Assembly: GCF_024448715.1 (NCBI RefSeq)
Contig: NZ_JAMOHZ010000003.1
Coordinates: 62,001 to 126,000, forward strand
Direction of reading: 5' to 3'
Source of the DNA: Stutzerimonas stutzeri
GTDB lineage: Bacteria; Pseudomonadota; Gammaproteobacteria; Pseudomonadales; Pseudomonadaceae
Length of the DNA: 64,000 bases
In this document: piece by piece, positions 45,094 through 52,641 of the stretch
Layout: the number at the start of each line of letters is the position of its first letter
How positions within the stretch are numbered: the first letter of the stretch is position 1
Program-made: the position numbers and the translations under genes
Notes under the pieces: generated by a model
What the model saw: the letters and a program-made list of their open reading frames with translations, nothing else
What the model was told of the DNA's origin: nothing
The model's database searches: none

Positions 45094-46959
45094 CTAGTGC
45101 TGAAGCACGCCCTCGCCGCTTTGCGCGGCTCGTTGGCGGGATGGCGCGAAAGGCGCCACCGGGTTTTCCAGCGGCTCGGCCATGATCAGGCTGCCTGCGG
45201 GGTTGGCCAGGTCCACCATCTGTAGGTTGTTTTTCAGCTGCAGACGGTTGAGGCACGAATGCAGGAAAGTCGGCGCGAAGAAGTCGTAGCGATCGAAGCG
45301 ATGCTGCAATTCGGGGTGCGCGTGTTGGTAGTCGATGACCGACTCGGCGACGGTGCGCCAGAACTCCGTCTCGGTCATGCAACCGTTCTCATCGAGGATC
45401 TGGCTCATGTGACGGAACACTCCGTCGAACACATCGATGAAGATGCCGAGAATCTTGTAATCCTCCGGGACGTCCACCGCGAGCCGTTCGAGGCCCTGGG
45501 GCATTTGGGCATCCTTGTCGAGGATGGCCGATTCCTCGGCGATGTCCTTCATGAATACCCGCGTCGGCACGTGCCCCTCGAGTACCAGAATGAGGTTTTC
45601 GCCGTGCGGCATGAACACCAGATGATGGGCGTAAAAGCAGTGGATCAATGGCTGCAGGAATGCTTTGAGGTACTGCTGCAGCCACTGAACGGGGGCCAGC
45701 CCCGAGCGTCGCATCAGCTCGGGCAGCAGGGCGCTGCCCTCGGGATCGACATGCAGCAGCGCGGCCATGGTCATCAGCCGCTCGCCAGAACGCAGGCGAC
45801 TCATTGGGCTTTCACGCCACAGCACGGACAGCATCTTCTTGTAGGGACTGTCCTGCTCCAGCGCCGCTTCGTAATAGCGGTTGCGATAACCCACCGAGGC
45901 CACTTCACGCAGGATGCCGAAGCCATAGTCACGCAGCACCGGGTCGCCGGAGATGAGTCGGTCCAGATAAGCGTTGATCGCCGGGGTGCCAGCCATGTAG
46001 TAAGGCGACAGTCCCCGCATGAAGCCCATGTTCAGTACCGACAACGACGTTTTAACGTAGCAGCGGTGCGGCTGGGACTGGTTGAAGTAGGTCCGGACCG
46101 ATTGCTGCGCGACGTACTGGTCCTCACTGGTACCGAGCGCGACGATTTTCCGCATGGCGATGTCAGCGGAGAACATGATGCTGAGCTTGTTGAACCACTG
46201 CCAGGGATGGGCCGGCATGAACAGGTAGTCCGCCGGATCCAGCCCTTGTTCGGCGAGCTGACCGTGAAAGGCAATGAGCTGCCGATCACCCAGCTCCTCT
46301 CGCAAAAGCGCCTCGTGATCCAGCTCCGGGACGGAAGCGAAGTGGGCGTTATCCTTGTGTACGGCCAGCCAGACAATGGTGAACCGCGCGCCGGTTTCTG
46401 GCGCGTAGCTGTGATAGTCGATGGCATCGAAGCCCAGCCTGCCATTGTTTGCGACGAAACCGGGATGCCCTTCGATCATGGCCGCCTCGAGCGTCTGGTA
46501 ATCGGCGTCCGCCAGTTCGGCGCTGCTCAGGGCCGAGCGCCCGTGCTTGTAGGCTGCGCCGAATAGTGTGCTGCTGATCTCGTCCAAGTAGACCGGCAGT
46601 TTGTCGGCCGGGATGCCAAGGGTGTGCTTGAAGTCGTTGACGAAGGTCAGCGCATCGAGGTTCTCACGCACCTGCCCCTCGCAGCGACATTCAATGCTCG
46701 CGGGATCCACATGCCAGTGACGCAACGCCAACGTGCGCGCCTCGAAACGATACAGGCAGCCCTGGGTGTCGGCCTGCAGCTCATAGCAAGCCCAGCCTGC
46801 ACGTGTGGACGCCGCGACTCGACGAGGACTGAATACCTGCTCATGGGCGAACTCGGCGATGGCTTTACGCACCAGCAGGCGGTTGACCTTGCGCCACACC
46901 TGAGGATTCAGATGGGTGACGGCTGAGGCGGGGCTTTCCAGGCACGGGGTCGGAATCAT
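45094..46959 (-). CDS. NIS siderophore synthetase (AlcC/DesD type, IucA/IucC family)
   Basis: A 621-residue ATP-dependent ligase that joins and cyclises N-hydroxy-N-succinyl-diamine units. Family blocks are visible: HPWQWFN near residue 258, KTSLSVLNMGFMRGLSPYYM near 307, and HGENLILVLEGHVPTRVFMKD near 490. It groups by appearance with the type C enzymes (AlcC, DesD, PubC) acting on dihydroxamates. The start ATG 46959 overlaps the acyltransferase stop (ATGA) and has AAGGAC upstream. A 152-base gap with a GGCCCC/GGGGCC hairpin separates it from the oxygenase gene. Confidence 0.92.
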   Translation of the reverse strand: MIPTPCLESPASAVTHLNPQVWRKVNRLLVRKAIAEFAHEQVFSPRRVAASTRAGWACYELQADTQGCLYRFEARTLALRHWHVDPASIECRCEGQVRENLDALTFVNDFKHTLGIPADKLPVYLDEISSTLFGAAYKHGRSALSSAELADADYQTLEAAMIEGHPGFVANNGRLGFDAIDYHSYAPETGARFTIVWLAVHKDNAHFASVPELDHEALLREELGDRQLIAFHGQLAEQGLDPADYLFMPAHPWQWFNKLSIMFSADIAMRKIVALGTSEDQYVAQQSVRTYFNQSQPHRCYVKTSLSVLNMGFMRGLSPYYMAGTPAINAYLDRLISGDPVLRDYGFGILREVASVGYRNRYYEAALEQDSPYKKMLSVLWRESPMSRLRSGERLMTMAALLHVDPEGSALLPELMRRSGLAPVQWLQQYLKAFLQPLIHCFYAHHLVFMPHGENLILVLEGHVPTRVFMKDIAEESAILDKDAQMPQGLERLAVDVPEDYKILGIFIDVFDGVFRHMSQILDENGCMTETEFWRTVAESVIDYQHAHPELQHRFDRYDFFAPTFLHSCLNRLQLKNNLQMVDLANPAGSLIMAEPLENPVAPFAPSRQRAAQSGEGVLQH

Positions 46960-47537
46960 GGGGTTTGTCCTTCCAGTGAGTGAGCGAAGTCTACGGGTGT
47001 ACAAAACGCCAGCTGAGCGGTCTTGCCGGGCAATTCGATGAGTCCGGCGTCAACGAAGCCGACCAGATGGTTGAGGCGATGAACCTTGGTGTTGCGCACG
47101 TCCGGCTCGACCACCACGCGGTGGGCACCCAGGTCGTCGAAAAGAAACGCCATGACGGTGCGCAGCACGTCGCGGGTGAAATGTCGGACGGGTTGACGGG
47201 CGGGGCCGACGAAAAAATGCATGCCGATGTCACCGGGCTCCACCGTGTAACGTTCGCCAAGCGGATCGCGACGCGGGTCATAACATTCCATGACGAACGC
47301 CGGCGCGTCCTGATACAGGCCCATATACGCCTGCAGACCGTGGCTGGCGGCGGCCTCTATGTAGAAGTCGCGGGTCGCCGCCACGCTCATGTTCTGCATG
47401 TTCCAGTAATGCGCATAATCCATCTGATACCAGGGCTGAATCACTGCCACGTCCTCCTCGAGGCGCAGCGGGCGAATGGCGAAGTCGCGATGGGTCTGGG
47501 GACGCCTGTTTGCCGGCGCGATGAGTTCAGGTTGCAT
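46956..47537 (-). CDS. N-hydroxy-diamine acyltransferase (AlcB/IucB type, GNAT)
   Basis: A 193-residue GNAT-fold acyltransferase of the IucB/RhbD/AlcB group, expected to put a succinyl (or acetyl) group on the N-hydroxylated amine. Seen: the WNMQNMS motif near residue 46, the GDIGMHFFVGP strand with acyl-CoA-binding features, and the VEPDVRNTKVHRLNHLVGF region near 150. ATG 47537 has AGGAGCC upstream and overlaps the exporter gene by 11 bases. A longer frame to 47576 lies inside that gene. Confidence 0.88.
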   Translation of the reverse strand: MQPELIAPANRRPQTHRDFAIRPLRLEEDVAVIQPWYQMDYAHYWNMQNMSVAATRDFYIEAAASHGLQAYMGLYQDAPAFVMECYDPRRDPLGERYTVEPGDIGMHFFVGPARQPVRHFTRDVLRTVMAFLFDDLGAHRVVVEPDVRNTKVHRLNHLVGFVDAGLIELPGKTAQLAFCTPVDFAHSLEGQTP

Positions 47538-48723
47538 GGCAAGGCTCCTGGACTGGGGCGTGGCGCCGGTCGACACCGAACCAGCCGCGGTCGATTGCGG
47601 CAGTCAGCACCATGCCGGCCGCGGCAATGATGAAGGTCAGAGGCACGCCGACCAGGCTGACCAGATAGCCAGCGCTGAACGAGGACAGCAGCACGCCCAG
47701 GTTCTGAAAGAAGTTGGTTACCCCGAAATCTCGGGCATAGACGTCGGGTGTGCTGACTTTGAACAGGGTCACTTCGAGCTTGACGATCACCTGGTACAGA
47801 GCCCAGCCATAGAGGCAGCGGCCTATGATGATCAGCACCATCGAGGGACTGGCCTGCAACGCCAAGCCCACGGCACCGAGCAACAGGTTGAACAGCGTGT
47901 GGTCGAGCAGGCGCGGCGGGCTCTTGACCAGATACTTGATGACCAGAGCCACCAGCGCCACGATGCCAGGAATGGCGAAGACGACGCCGGTCAGCATCTG
48001 CTCCTGCAAACCGGTCCGCCCCTCCCAATAAACGGTAAAGAACGGGCGCACCAGATACGCGCTGAAGTCGAACAAAAACATCAACAGGCAGAGCTTGAGC
48101 AGGGCCGACAAGGCCTCTGGAGTTCGCCGAGGAGCCGGCGCGCTGGCGTTCTCGTCCGCAGAGAGAACCCTGACCACCTTGCCGGTTCGGATCAGGTACA
48201 GGCACAACCCCATTTGCGCAAAGTCGCCCGCCGCCATCAGCAGCACGCAAAACTGCGGTCCATAGGCTTGCAATGCCAGCCCGCCAACCGCGGCCCCGAA
48301 GATCGCACCGATATGGATGACCACCGACAGCAGCCCGATGGTGACGCTGTGGTTCTCCGGCGGTTCCAGGCGCATCAGGTAGGGGAACATCAGCAGGTAG
48401 CTGGCCTTGGTCATGAACATCAGCATGGTCAGCAGCCAGTACGTCGGGGCGTTCGGCGCCCAGGCCGCGAACACACAGAACACCGCGGCTGCGAATTGGG
48501 TGTACAGCAGCAGGTGCATGGTTTCCACACGCCGTGCCACACGCGCCCAGATCGGCAGCATGCACATCACCGCGATGGAGATGGCCGCGATATAAGCGCC
48601 GACGTGCACCTTGCTGGTTAGGCCGTAACGCAGTTCGAAGAACTGCGGATAGAAGGCGATCAGGATCGAATCGCTGATCACGCCGAACGCAGACATGATC
48701 AGAATGGTGGTACGCAGCTTCAT
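47527..48723 (-). CDS. MFS transporter, probable siderophore exporter (AlcS-like)
   Basis: A 398-residue major-facilitator protein with about 12 membrane helices and a central cytoplasmic loop (about residues 180-205). Its position inside the biosynthetic operon, with four-base (ATGA) and 11-base overlaps to its neighbours, points to export of the finished siderophore, as AlcS does for alcaligin. The sequence alone does not prove direction or substrate. Confidence 0.85.
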   Translation of the reverse strand: MKLRTTILIMSAFGVISDSILIAFYPQFFELRYGLTSKVHVGAYIAAISIAVMCMLPIWARVARRVETMHLLLYTQFAAAVFCVFAAWAPNAPTYWLLTMLMFMTKASYLLMFPYLMRLEPPENHSVTIGLLSVVIHIGAIFGAAVGGLALQAYGPQFCVLLMAAGDFAQMGLCLYLIRTGKVVRVLSADENASAPAPRRTPEALSALLKLCLLMFLFDFSAYLVRPFFTVYWEGRTGLQEQMLTGVVFAIPGIVALVALVIKYLVKSPPRLLDHTLFNLLLGAVGLALQASPSMVLIIIGRCLYGWALYQVIVKLEVTLFKVSTPDVYARDFGVTNFFQNLGVLLSSFSAGYLVSLVGVPLTFIIAAAGMVLTAAIDRGWFGVDRRHAPVQEPCHAT

Positions 48724-50048
48724 GACCTTGCCACCTGCGACTCCAGTGGAAGGAAACCGCTGTCATCGCGTGGGATGAAGTCCTGGAAGGCGGTCTGCGG
48801 CTCGCAGGGATAAACGTCCTTGCCGGTCAGTTCCAGCAACAGACGGCTATTACGGAAACACGCTAGGCCGAGGTCTGGGTTGACGAGCCCGTGGCTGTGC
48901 AGGCCGACGTTCTGCACATAGATTTCGCGATTTTCATGATCGACCGCCCAGTGCCGTGACGGCGCGTAGCGGCCCGCCTCGTCCCAGCGAATGCGCTCGC
49001 GTATGCCCTCGACAAAACGCGGCACCTGATAACGGTAGCCGGTGGCGAACACCAGCCCGTCGGTGACGTGACGGTAACGGCGACCAAGTTGTGTATGTGT
49101 GAAGTGCAGTTCCCACTGACCATCCGGTAGCGGTGCACAGCGCTCGAGCGCCAGGTTGGTCAACAACCGCGTGGCCGGCGCCTGGCGGTGACGACGCTCA
49201 TCGAGCAGGCCGTACAGGCTTTCGATCAACGACTGGTTGATGCCGTTGTAGATGGTGCGATGGTCATCGATAACCTGCGCCTTGACCTCGGACGCAAGGT
49301 CATAAAAGTAATCGCCGTAGTCGGGGGTGATGAGTTCAAGAGTTAGCTTCGCGCTTTCCATCTGGAAGAAACGTGATGCGCGAGTCACCCAGTTGAGGCT
49401 GTAGCCGTGCTGCTCGGAGGCCTGCAATAAATCGTGGTAGACCTCCGCACCGCTCTGCCCGCTTCCGACTACCGTAATGTTCCGGCAACGCTGGAGCGCA
49501 GCTTTGTTAGCGAGATAAGCGGATGTATGCACCAGCTGCCTGGCATCATCCGAGTCGCAGCACGGCGGAAGGTGAGGCACACCACCGATGCCGATGACCA
49601 GCTTTTTGCAGCGATACTGGAACGCCGCACCGTCCGCCACCCCGGAAACCACGTAGCCCGGCTGGCCCGGGTCGTAATAGACCTCCAGCACCTCATGTCC
49701 GAAGCGCAGGTTGTCCAACTGTGCGGCCGCCCATTTACAGTAACGGTCGAATTCCTGCCGCCCGAGGTACCAGTTTTCCCGAATGTAATAGCTATAGAGC
49801 CGCCCTTGCTGCTTGCAGTAGTTGAGGTAACTCAAGGGACTGGTGGGATCGGCCATCGACACCAGATCGGCAAGAAAAGGATTCTGCAGTGTCGTGCCGT
49901 CGAGCAACATGCCCTGGTGCCAGCTGAAATTTCGCTTCTTCTCAAGAAACAGGCTGCGCACGCCTTCCAGCGGAGCAGCCAAACAAGCCAGCCCCAGATT
50001 GCACGGCCCGACGCCTATGGCGATGAAATCGTATGGCGAATCGGTCAT
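48720..50048 (-). CDS. Diamine N-hydroxylase (AlcA/IucD family flavin monooxygenase)
   Basis: A 442-residue FAD- and NADPH-dependent N-hydroxylating monooxygenase, the first step of hydroxamate synthesis. FAD site GVGPCNLGLACL near residue 12, NADPH site VGSGQSGAEVYHDLL near 190, and the FATGYRY motif near 340 are intact. The partner synthetase and Rieske genes make putrescine the favoured substrate, with cadaverine as the alternative. ATG 50048 fits the family N-terminus; a frame to 50078 exists. First gene of the operon, behind a Fur-box promoter. Confidence 0.91.
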   Translation of the reverse strand: MTDSPYDFIAIGVGPCNLGLACLAAPLEGVRSLFLEKKRNFSWHQGMLLDGTTLQNPFLADLVSMADPTSPLSYLNYCKQQGRLYSYYIRENWYLGRQEFDRYCKWAAAQLDNLRFGHEVLEVYYDPGQPGYVVSGVADGAAFQYRCKKLVIGIGGVPHLPPCCDSDDARQLVHTSAYLANKAALQRCRNITVVGSGQSGAEVYHDLLQASEQHGYSLNWVTRASRFFQMESAKLTLELITPDYGDYFYDLASEVKAQVIDDHRTIYNGINQSLIESLYGLLDERRHRQAPATRLLTNLALERCAPLPDGQWELHFTHTQLGRRYRHVTDGLVFATGYRYQVPRFVEGIRERIRWDEAGRYAPSRHWAVDHENREIYVQNVGLHSHGLVNPDLGLACFRNSRLLLELTGKDVYPCEPQTAFQDFIPRDDSGFLPLESQVARS

Positions 50049-50087
50049 CGGCGCTGCACCCTCTTGCCTGTCTATCAAGGTTCGAAG

Positions 50088-50117
50088 AGGCTAGTTTCGA
50101 TGAGAATGATTGTCAAA
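50088..50117 (-). promoter_or_regulatory. Fur-controlled promoter of the siderophore biosynthesis operon
   Basis: Minus strand: TTGACA (50111-50116), a 17-base spacer, then TAGCCT (50088-50093). A Fur box, GATGAGAATGATTGTCAAA on the plus strand (50099-50117), covers the -35 and most of the spacer. The transcript would start about 35 bases before the hydroxylase ATG. Confidence 0.75.
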
Positions 50118-50633
50118 TACAAATGCTTGTCATCTGCATGACTTTTCGATCGTCCTTTGGGCGTCAGGCTGCCGGCTAGCGCCTTGCGACGCTTGATAGA
50201 CACGTGCGGCTTGCTTGCGATCGAAGGTCTAGCTTTCTTGATAAACTACCGTGCCTTCGCGCTTGATAATGACCTGCGCGGTATACCCAACCCCGCCACT
50301 CCGTGGCCGCGCGCTGTATCGTCTCTGCCTCCCCTCGGGGCTGAAATTTCACGTTCTACGATGTACGTAAAATGGTAAAAACAGACGAAACAGTGGTAAA
50401 TCGAACAGCCAGAATGCCAGAGAATCCAGCTTTAAATCCAGCAACCATGCGCCTTTCGCCCTCTCGCCGCTTTTCCGTTGCGCCCATGATGGATTGTGCC
50501 GCTAATTCTTAAATGGCCCGAAATACGGGGCCTGTGGCGGAACGAGACGCTTCGCGTACCAATTTTGTACCACCCAGAAATCCACGCGTTCATGAGCGCT
50601 TCCTTAAAGGAACTGTTTGCGCCTACGCCGAAT
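50118..50633. other. Gene-free junction between host siderophore operon and prophage
   Basis: About 500 bases with no supported gene. It contains two direct copies of TGGTAAA (50373-50379 and 50394-50400, 21 bases apart) and an inverted pair GTACCA-N3-TTGTAC near 50555. The phage attachment site probably lies in this stretch, but the second copy (attR) is outside the window. No tRNA gene is visible here. Confidence 0.4.
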
Positions 50634-50650
50634 TTCAACTATATGTTGTA
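50634..50650. promoter_or_regulatory. Phage operator candidate, copy 1
   Basis: TTCAAC-TATAT-GTTGTA, one mismatch from a perfect 17-base inverted repeat TTCAAC-N5-GTTGAA. It lies 42 bases upstream of the first early gene. A further half-site GTTGAA is at 50664-50669. Confidence 0.5.
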
Positions 50651-50691
50651 CTTATTGCTATCAGTTGAATATCAAGCTGGAGGAATTGCCC

Positions 50692-50904
50692 ATGCCATGC
50701 CCATCGCCCAAGCGGAACCGTCTTGGTGATCTGGAATGCCCCGCTTGCAGCAGAAGCTGGGAATTATGGGACGAGGCGCCGGTTTGCTCGGAGGAACCGC
50801 GAATTCAAACCCGTGCGGTAGCGGATCGCGAACTCAGCAAAATGCGTCGAATCCTGAAAGTCGACGCACGACCCTCTGCGCTTGACTATTCAACTGTTGG
50901 TTGA
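50692..50904 (+). CDS. Small phage zinc-ribbon-like protein
   Basis: A 70-residue protein with CPSP..., then CPAC near residue 17 and a further Cys near 31, a likely small metal-binding ribbon, followed by a basic helix. A strong GGAGG site lies 8 bases before ATG 50692. The frame reaches back to 50617, but that part has no ribosome site. It is the first gene of the rightward phage block. Function unknown. Confidence 0.55.
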   Translation: MPCPSPKRNRLGDLECPACSRSWELWDEAPVCSEEPRIQTRAVADRELSKMRRILKVDARPSALDYSTVG

Positions 50905-50911
50905 ATAACAT
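50882..50911 (+). promoter_or_regulatory. Phage promoter with operator copy 2 in its spacer
   Basis: TTGACT (50882-50887), an 18-base spacer, TAACAT (50906-50911). The perfect inverted repeat TTCAAC-TGTTG-GTTGAA occupies 50889-50905, that is, almost exactly the spacer, so a bound protein would block the polymerase. It drives the genes from 50953. Confidence 0.6.
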
Positions 50912-50952
50912 AGCTATCAGGTTGATATTGAATTTAGGACTTGGAGGCGAGG

Positions 50953-51219
50953 ATGAAGCTGCAATCGCTGTACGTCAGTCGGTCCAATCTGGCCAAAGAT
51001 CGGGAACCACTACGCACTTTCTGTGAGATCGCCGCGGCGTTGGGGATGAACCGCCTTCAGTTGCAGGGTCACCTCTCCGCTTCGAAAGTGGAAATACCGA
51101 AGCCAGCGCTCACGTCGGGCGCCGGCCGGAAGAACTATTACCGGTTCAGTGAGTTCCGCAGCTGGTGGTCAGCCAACCAGGAAGCAATGAGCGCCGGATC
51201 GGAGGTGGCCCGTGTGTAA
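50953..51219 (+). CDS. Small phage protein, possible DNA-binding
   Basis: An 88-residue basic protein. The segment FCEIAAALGMNRLQLQGHL could form a helix-turn-helix, and YYRFSEFRSWW near the C-terminus is an aromatic helix. This is reminiscent of small phage regulators, but I cannot name a family. GGAGG lies 5 bases before the ATG at 50953, directly downstream of the operator-bearing promoter. It overlaps the next gene by 8 bases. Confidence 0.6.
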   Translation: MKLQSLYVSRSNLAKDREPLRTFCEIAAALGMNRLQLQGHLSASKVEIPKPALTSGAGRKNYYRFSEFRSWWSANQEAMSAGSEVARV

Positions 51220-51421
51220 CCTTCGCCGCAACGAAAGCGTGAAGCGGGTCGTTGAGTTTGCCGCAACCCTGGGTTTCCAGCCGCAATGGACCGGTGCTGG
51301 TCACCTGAAGTTTTCCAAGCCAGATCGCCGACCCGTCTTCTTCGGCGGATCGCCCAGTGATCGACGCGCTCACAAGAACGCCATCTCGAACCTAAAGAAG
51401 TCAGAACGAGGTGTGCTGTGA
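51212..51421 (+). CDS. HicA-like (YcfA fold) small phage protein
   Basis: A 69-residue basic protein. GFQPQWTGAGHLKF followed by SPSDRRAHKN resembles the double-stranded-RNA-binding HicA fold, including the histidine (H32 region) that is catalytic in HicA mRNA interferases. No HicB-type antitoxin is adjacent, so a toxin role is doubtful; many phages carry such solitary proteins. It starts at GTG 51212 with GGAGG upstream. GTGA overlap with the next gene. Confidence 0.6.
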   Translation: MCNLRRNESVKRVVEFAATLGFQPQWTGAGHLKFSKPDRRPVFFGGSPSDRRAHKNAISNLKKSERGVL

Positions 51422-51711
51422 AGGCGGGCACCTGTCCCTGGTGTAAGGGTGAAACTGATCAGGAGCATGTGTACATCGACCTTGGCCACAGCGTGCCGGT
51501 CGAGCCTGAGAACTGCTTGGAGTGCCTAAACCGGCAGGCTGATCACCGGTTTGGCATTCCGCTCGCTACGGAAGAAGAGATGGTCACCGGCTGGCACCGC
51601 CCGTTGGCTGAGGACCCCGATTACCTGGACATTAGCGACTGGGCTTACGGGCCGGCGCTGGGTCCAAGCGAAGTGTTTGACTGGACCAACAGAAAGGAAC
51701 CCTGCAAATGA
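51418..51711 (+). CDS. Small phage zinc-finger-like protein
   Basis: A 97-residue acidic protein with two cysteine pairs, CPWC near residue 6 and CLEC near 34, likely holding one zinc. The rest is rich in Trp, Tyr and acidic residues. Starts at GTG 51418 overlapping the previous stop and ends overlapping the next start (ATGA). Function unknown. Confidence 0.55.
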   Translation: MKAGTCPWCKGETDQEHVYIDLGHSVPVEPENCLECLNRQADHRFGIPLATEEEMVTGWHRPLAEDPDYLDISDWAYGPALGPSEVFDWTNRKEPCK

Positions 51712-51980
51712 CTGAGCTGAATGCAGCCGAGCGCGAAGACGCTGCCGAATTCATGGCCGCCACCAAGGGCGTGCCCGCGTATCGCGTGGCCTATGCACTA
51801 AACGGCCTGACCCCTGGCACCGATTGGCGCGGGTGCTCGAAATCGCACATGGCCGAAGAGTGGGCGACCCGCGACCGAGCGTTCGGGCGCAGCAGCTTGC
51901 GACCAGTGACGATTGCGCGCCTCGCCGCCGCCGCCGCCAAAGTGCAGGCCCGCTACGCGTAACGAACAGAAAGGAACCCT
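51688..51980 (+). repeat. Duplicated translation-start unit
   Basis: AACAGAAAGGAACCCT occurs at 51688-51703 and again, identical, at 51965-51980. Each copy carries the ribosome site of the gene that follows it, 4-8 bases from the start codon. Confidence 0.6.
51708..51962 (+). CDS. Small phage protein of unknown function
   Basis: An 84-residue, mostly helical protein with one cysteine and an Ala-rich basic C-terminus. A ribosome site AAAGGAA lies 9 bases before ATG 51708, inside the end of the previous gene. No family recognised. Confidence 0.55.
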   Translation: MTELNAAEREDAAEFMAATKGVPAYRVAYALNGLTPGTDWRGCSKSHMAEEWATRDRAFGRSSLRPVTIARLAAAAAKVQARYA

Positions 51981-51984
51981 AGTT

Positions 51985-52215
51985 ATGAGTGAGACGAAGC
52001 CCCGCCAGCCCTACCCGACGAGAGAGATACGCCTGTATGACGTGGAGGTAACGGTCGAAGGCATGGGCACCGAGCACATGGAGTTCCTAGCGCCCGGTGC
52101 GCGCGCTGCTGAGCGTAACGCTCGCGAAGCGATGCGGGCCGATGGCTACTTAGGTCGCGGCTTGAAGATCAGCTACAAGACCACCGTAAAAGACGAGCCA
52201 ACCGAAACGGCGTAA
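51985..52215 (+). CDS. Small phage protein of unknown function
   Basis: A 76-residue protein with a beta-rich first half (IRLYDVEVTVEGMG) and a helix containing AARAAERNAREAM-like residues, the arrangement of small phage proteins that modify or bind host factors, but no family is recognised. The AAAGGAA site before ATG 51985 belongs to a 16-base exact repeat (51965-51980, also 51688-51703). Last gene of the rightward block. Confidence 0.55.
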   Translation: MSETKPRQPYPTREIRLYDVEVTVEGMGTEHMEFLAPGARAAERNAREAMRADGYLGRGLKISYKTTVKDEPTETA

Positions 52216-52266
52216 CCCCCGGCGCCTACGCATAACGGCGAGATTGGTAAATAGGCCCCCACACAC

Positions 52267-52290
52267 GCCTGCCGCCCGGTGGGCTTTTTA
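52267..52290 (+). terminator. Terminator of the rightward phage block
   Basis: GCCTGCC (52267-52273) pairs imperfectly with GGTGGGC (52278-52284) and is followed by TTTTTA. It lies about 50 bases after the last rightward gene. Confidence 0.55.
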
Positions 52291-52347
52291 TTGCCCGCTG
52301 GCTACCGGGCATGTGGGGTGTGGTATGCCGGGCATCCGGGGACCGGT

Positions 52348-52641
52348 TTATCCCCGTACCGCAGCTTCTCTCGACAGCTTGCGGCTGAACCGACGACGAC
52401 GGTCGGTGACGGCGAGCAAGGCCACCCCGGTGACCAGAAGCAGCTCAGCGTTCGTTGGAGCGCGACCCAGGTAGCCGGGAGACAGCAGCGCCGCTGCAGC
52501 CCCTACCCCGATCAGAATGAACGCCGCACGGATCACCAGCGGCGTCTTTTTGCTCATGTGGTTGGTGGCGCAGATGGACGACCAGAGCGCCACGATAGCT
52601 GCGACAGAATTCATCACGACGACTACGGTGGCCCAGCTCAT
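52348..52641 (-). CDS. Small phage membrane protein (holin/antiholin candidate)
   Basis: A 97-residue protein with three hydrophobic segments (about residues 3-21, 33-50 and 65-80) and a basic tail RRRRRFSRKLSRE. Size and topology suit a class I holin-type protein or its antiholin. Its ATG overlaps the stop of the previous gene (ATGA), with GGGGAG upstream. A longer frame to 52728 lies inside that gene. No sequence family recognised. Confidence 0.55.
   Translation of the reverse strand: MSWATVVVVMNSVAAIVALWSSICATNHMSKKTPLVIRAAFILIGVGAAAALLSPGYLGRAPTNAELLLVTGVALLAVTDRRRRFSRKLSREAAVRG

Noticed and set aside
43757..45382. A 541-residue version of the Rieske protein starting at 45382
   Set aside because: The extra N-terminus is arginine/proline-rich noise overlapping the synthetase gene; ATG 44941 with AAGGAG is the natural start.
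50432..50638. 68-codon minus-strand open frame at the phage junction
   Set aside because: Basic, histidine-rich translation without a ribosome site; it probably reflects the attachment region and not a gene.
51212..51421. HicAB toxin-antitoxin system
   Set aside because: Only a HicA-like fold is present; neighbours have no HicB-type antitoxin, so no toxin-antitoxin pair is claimed.
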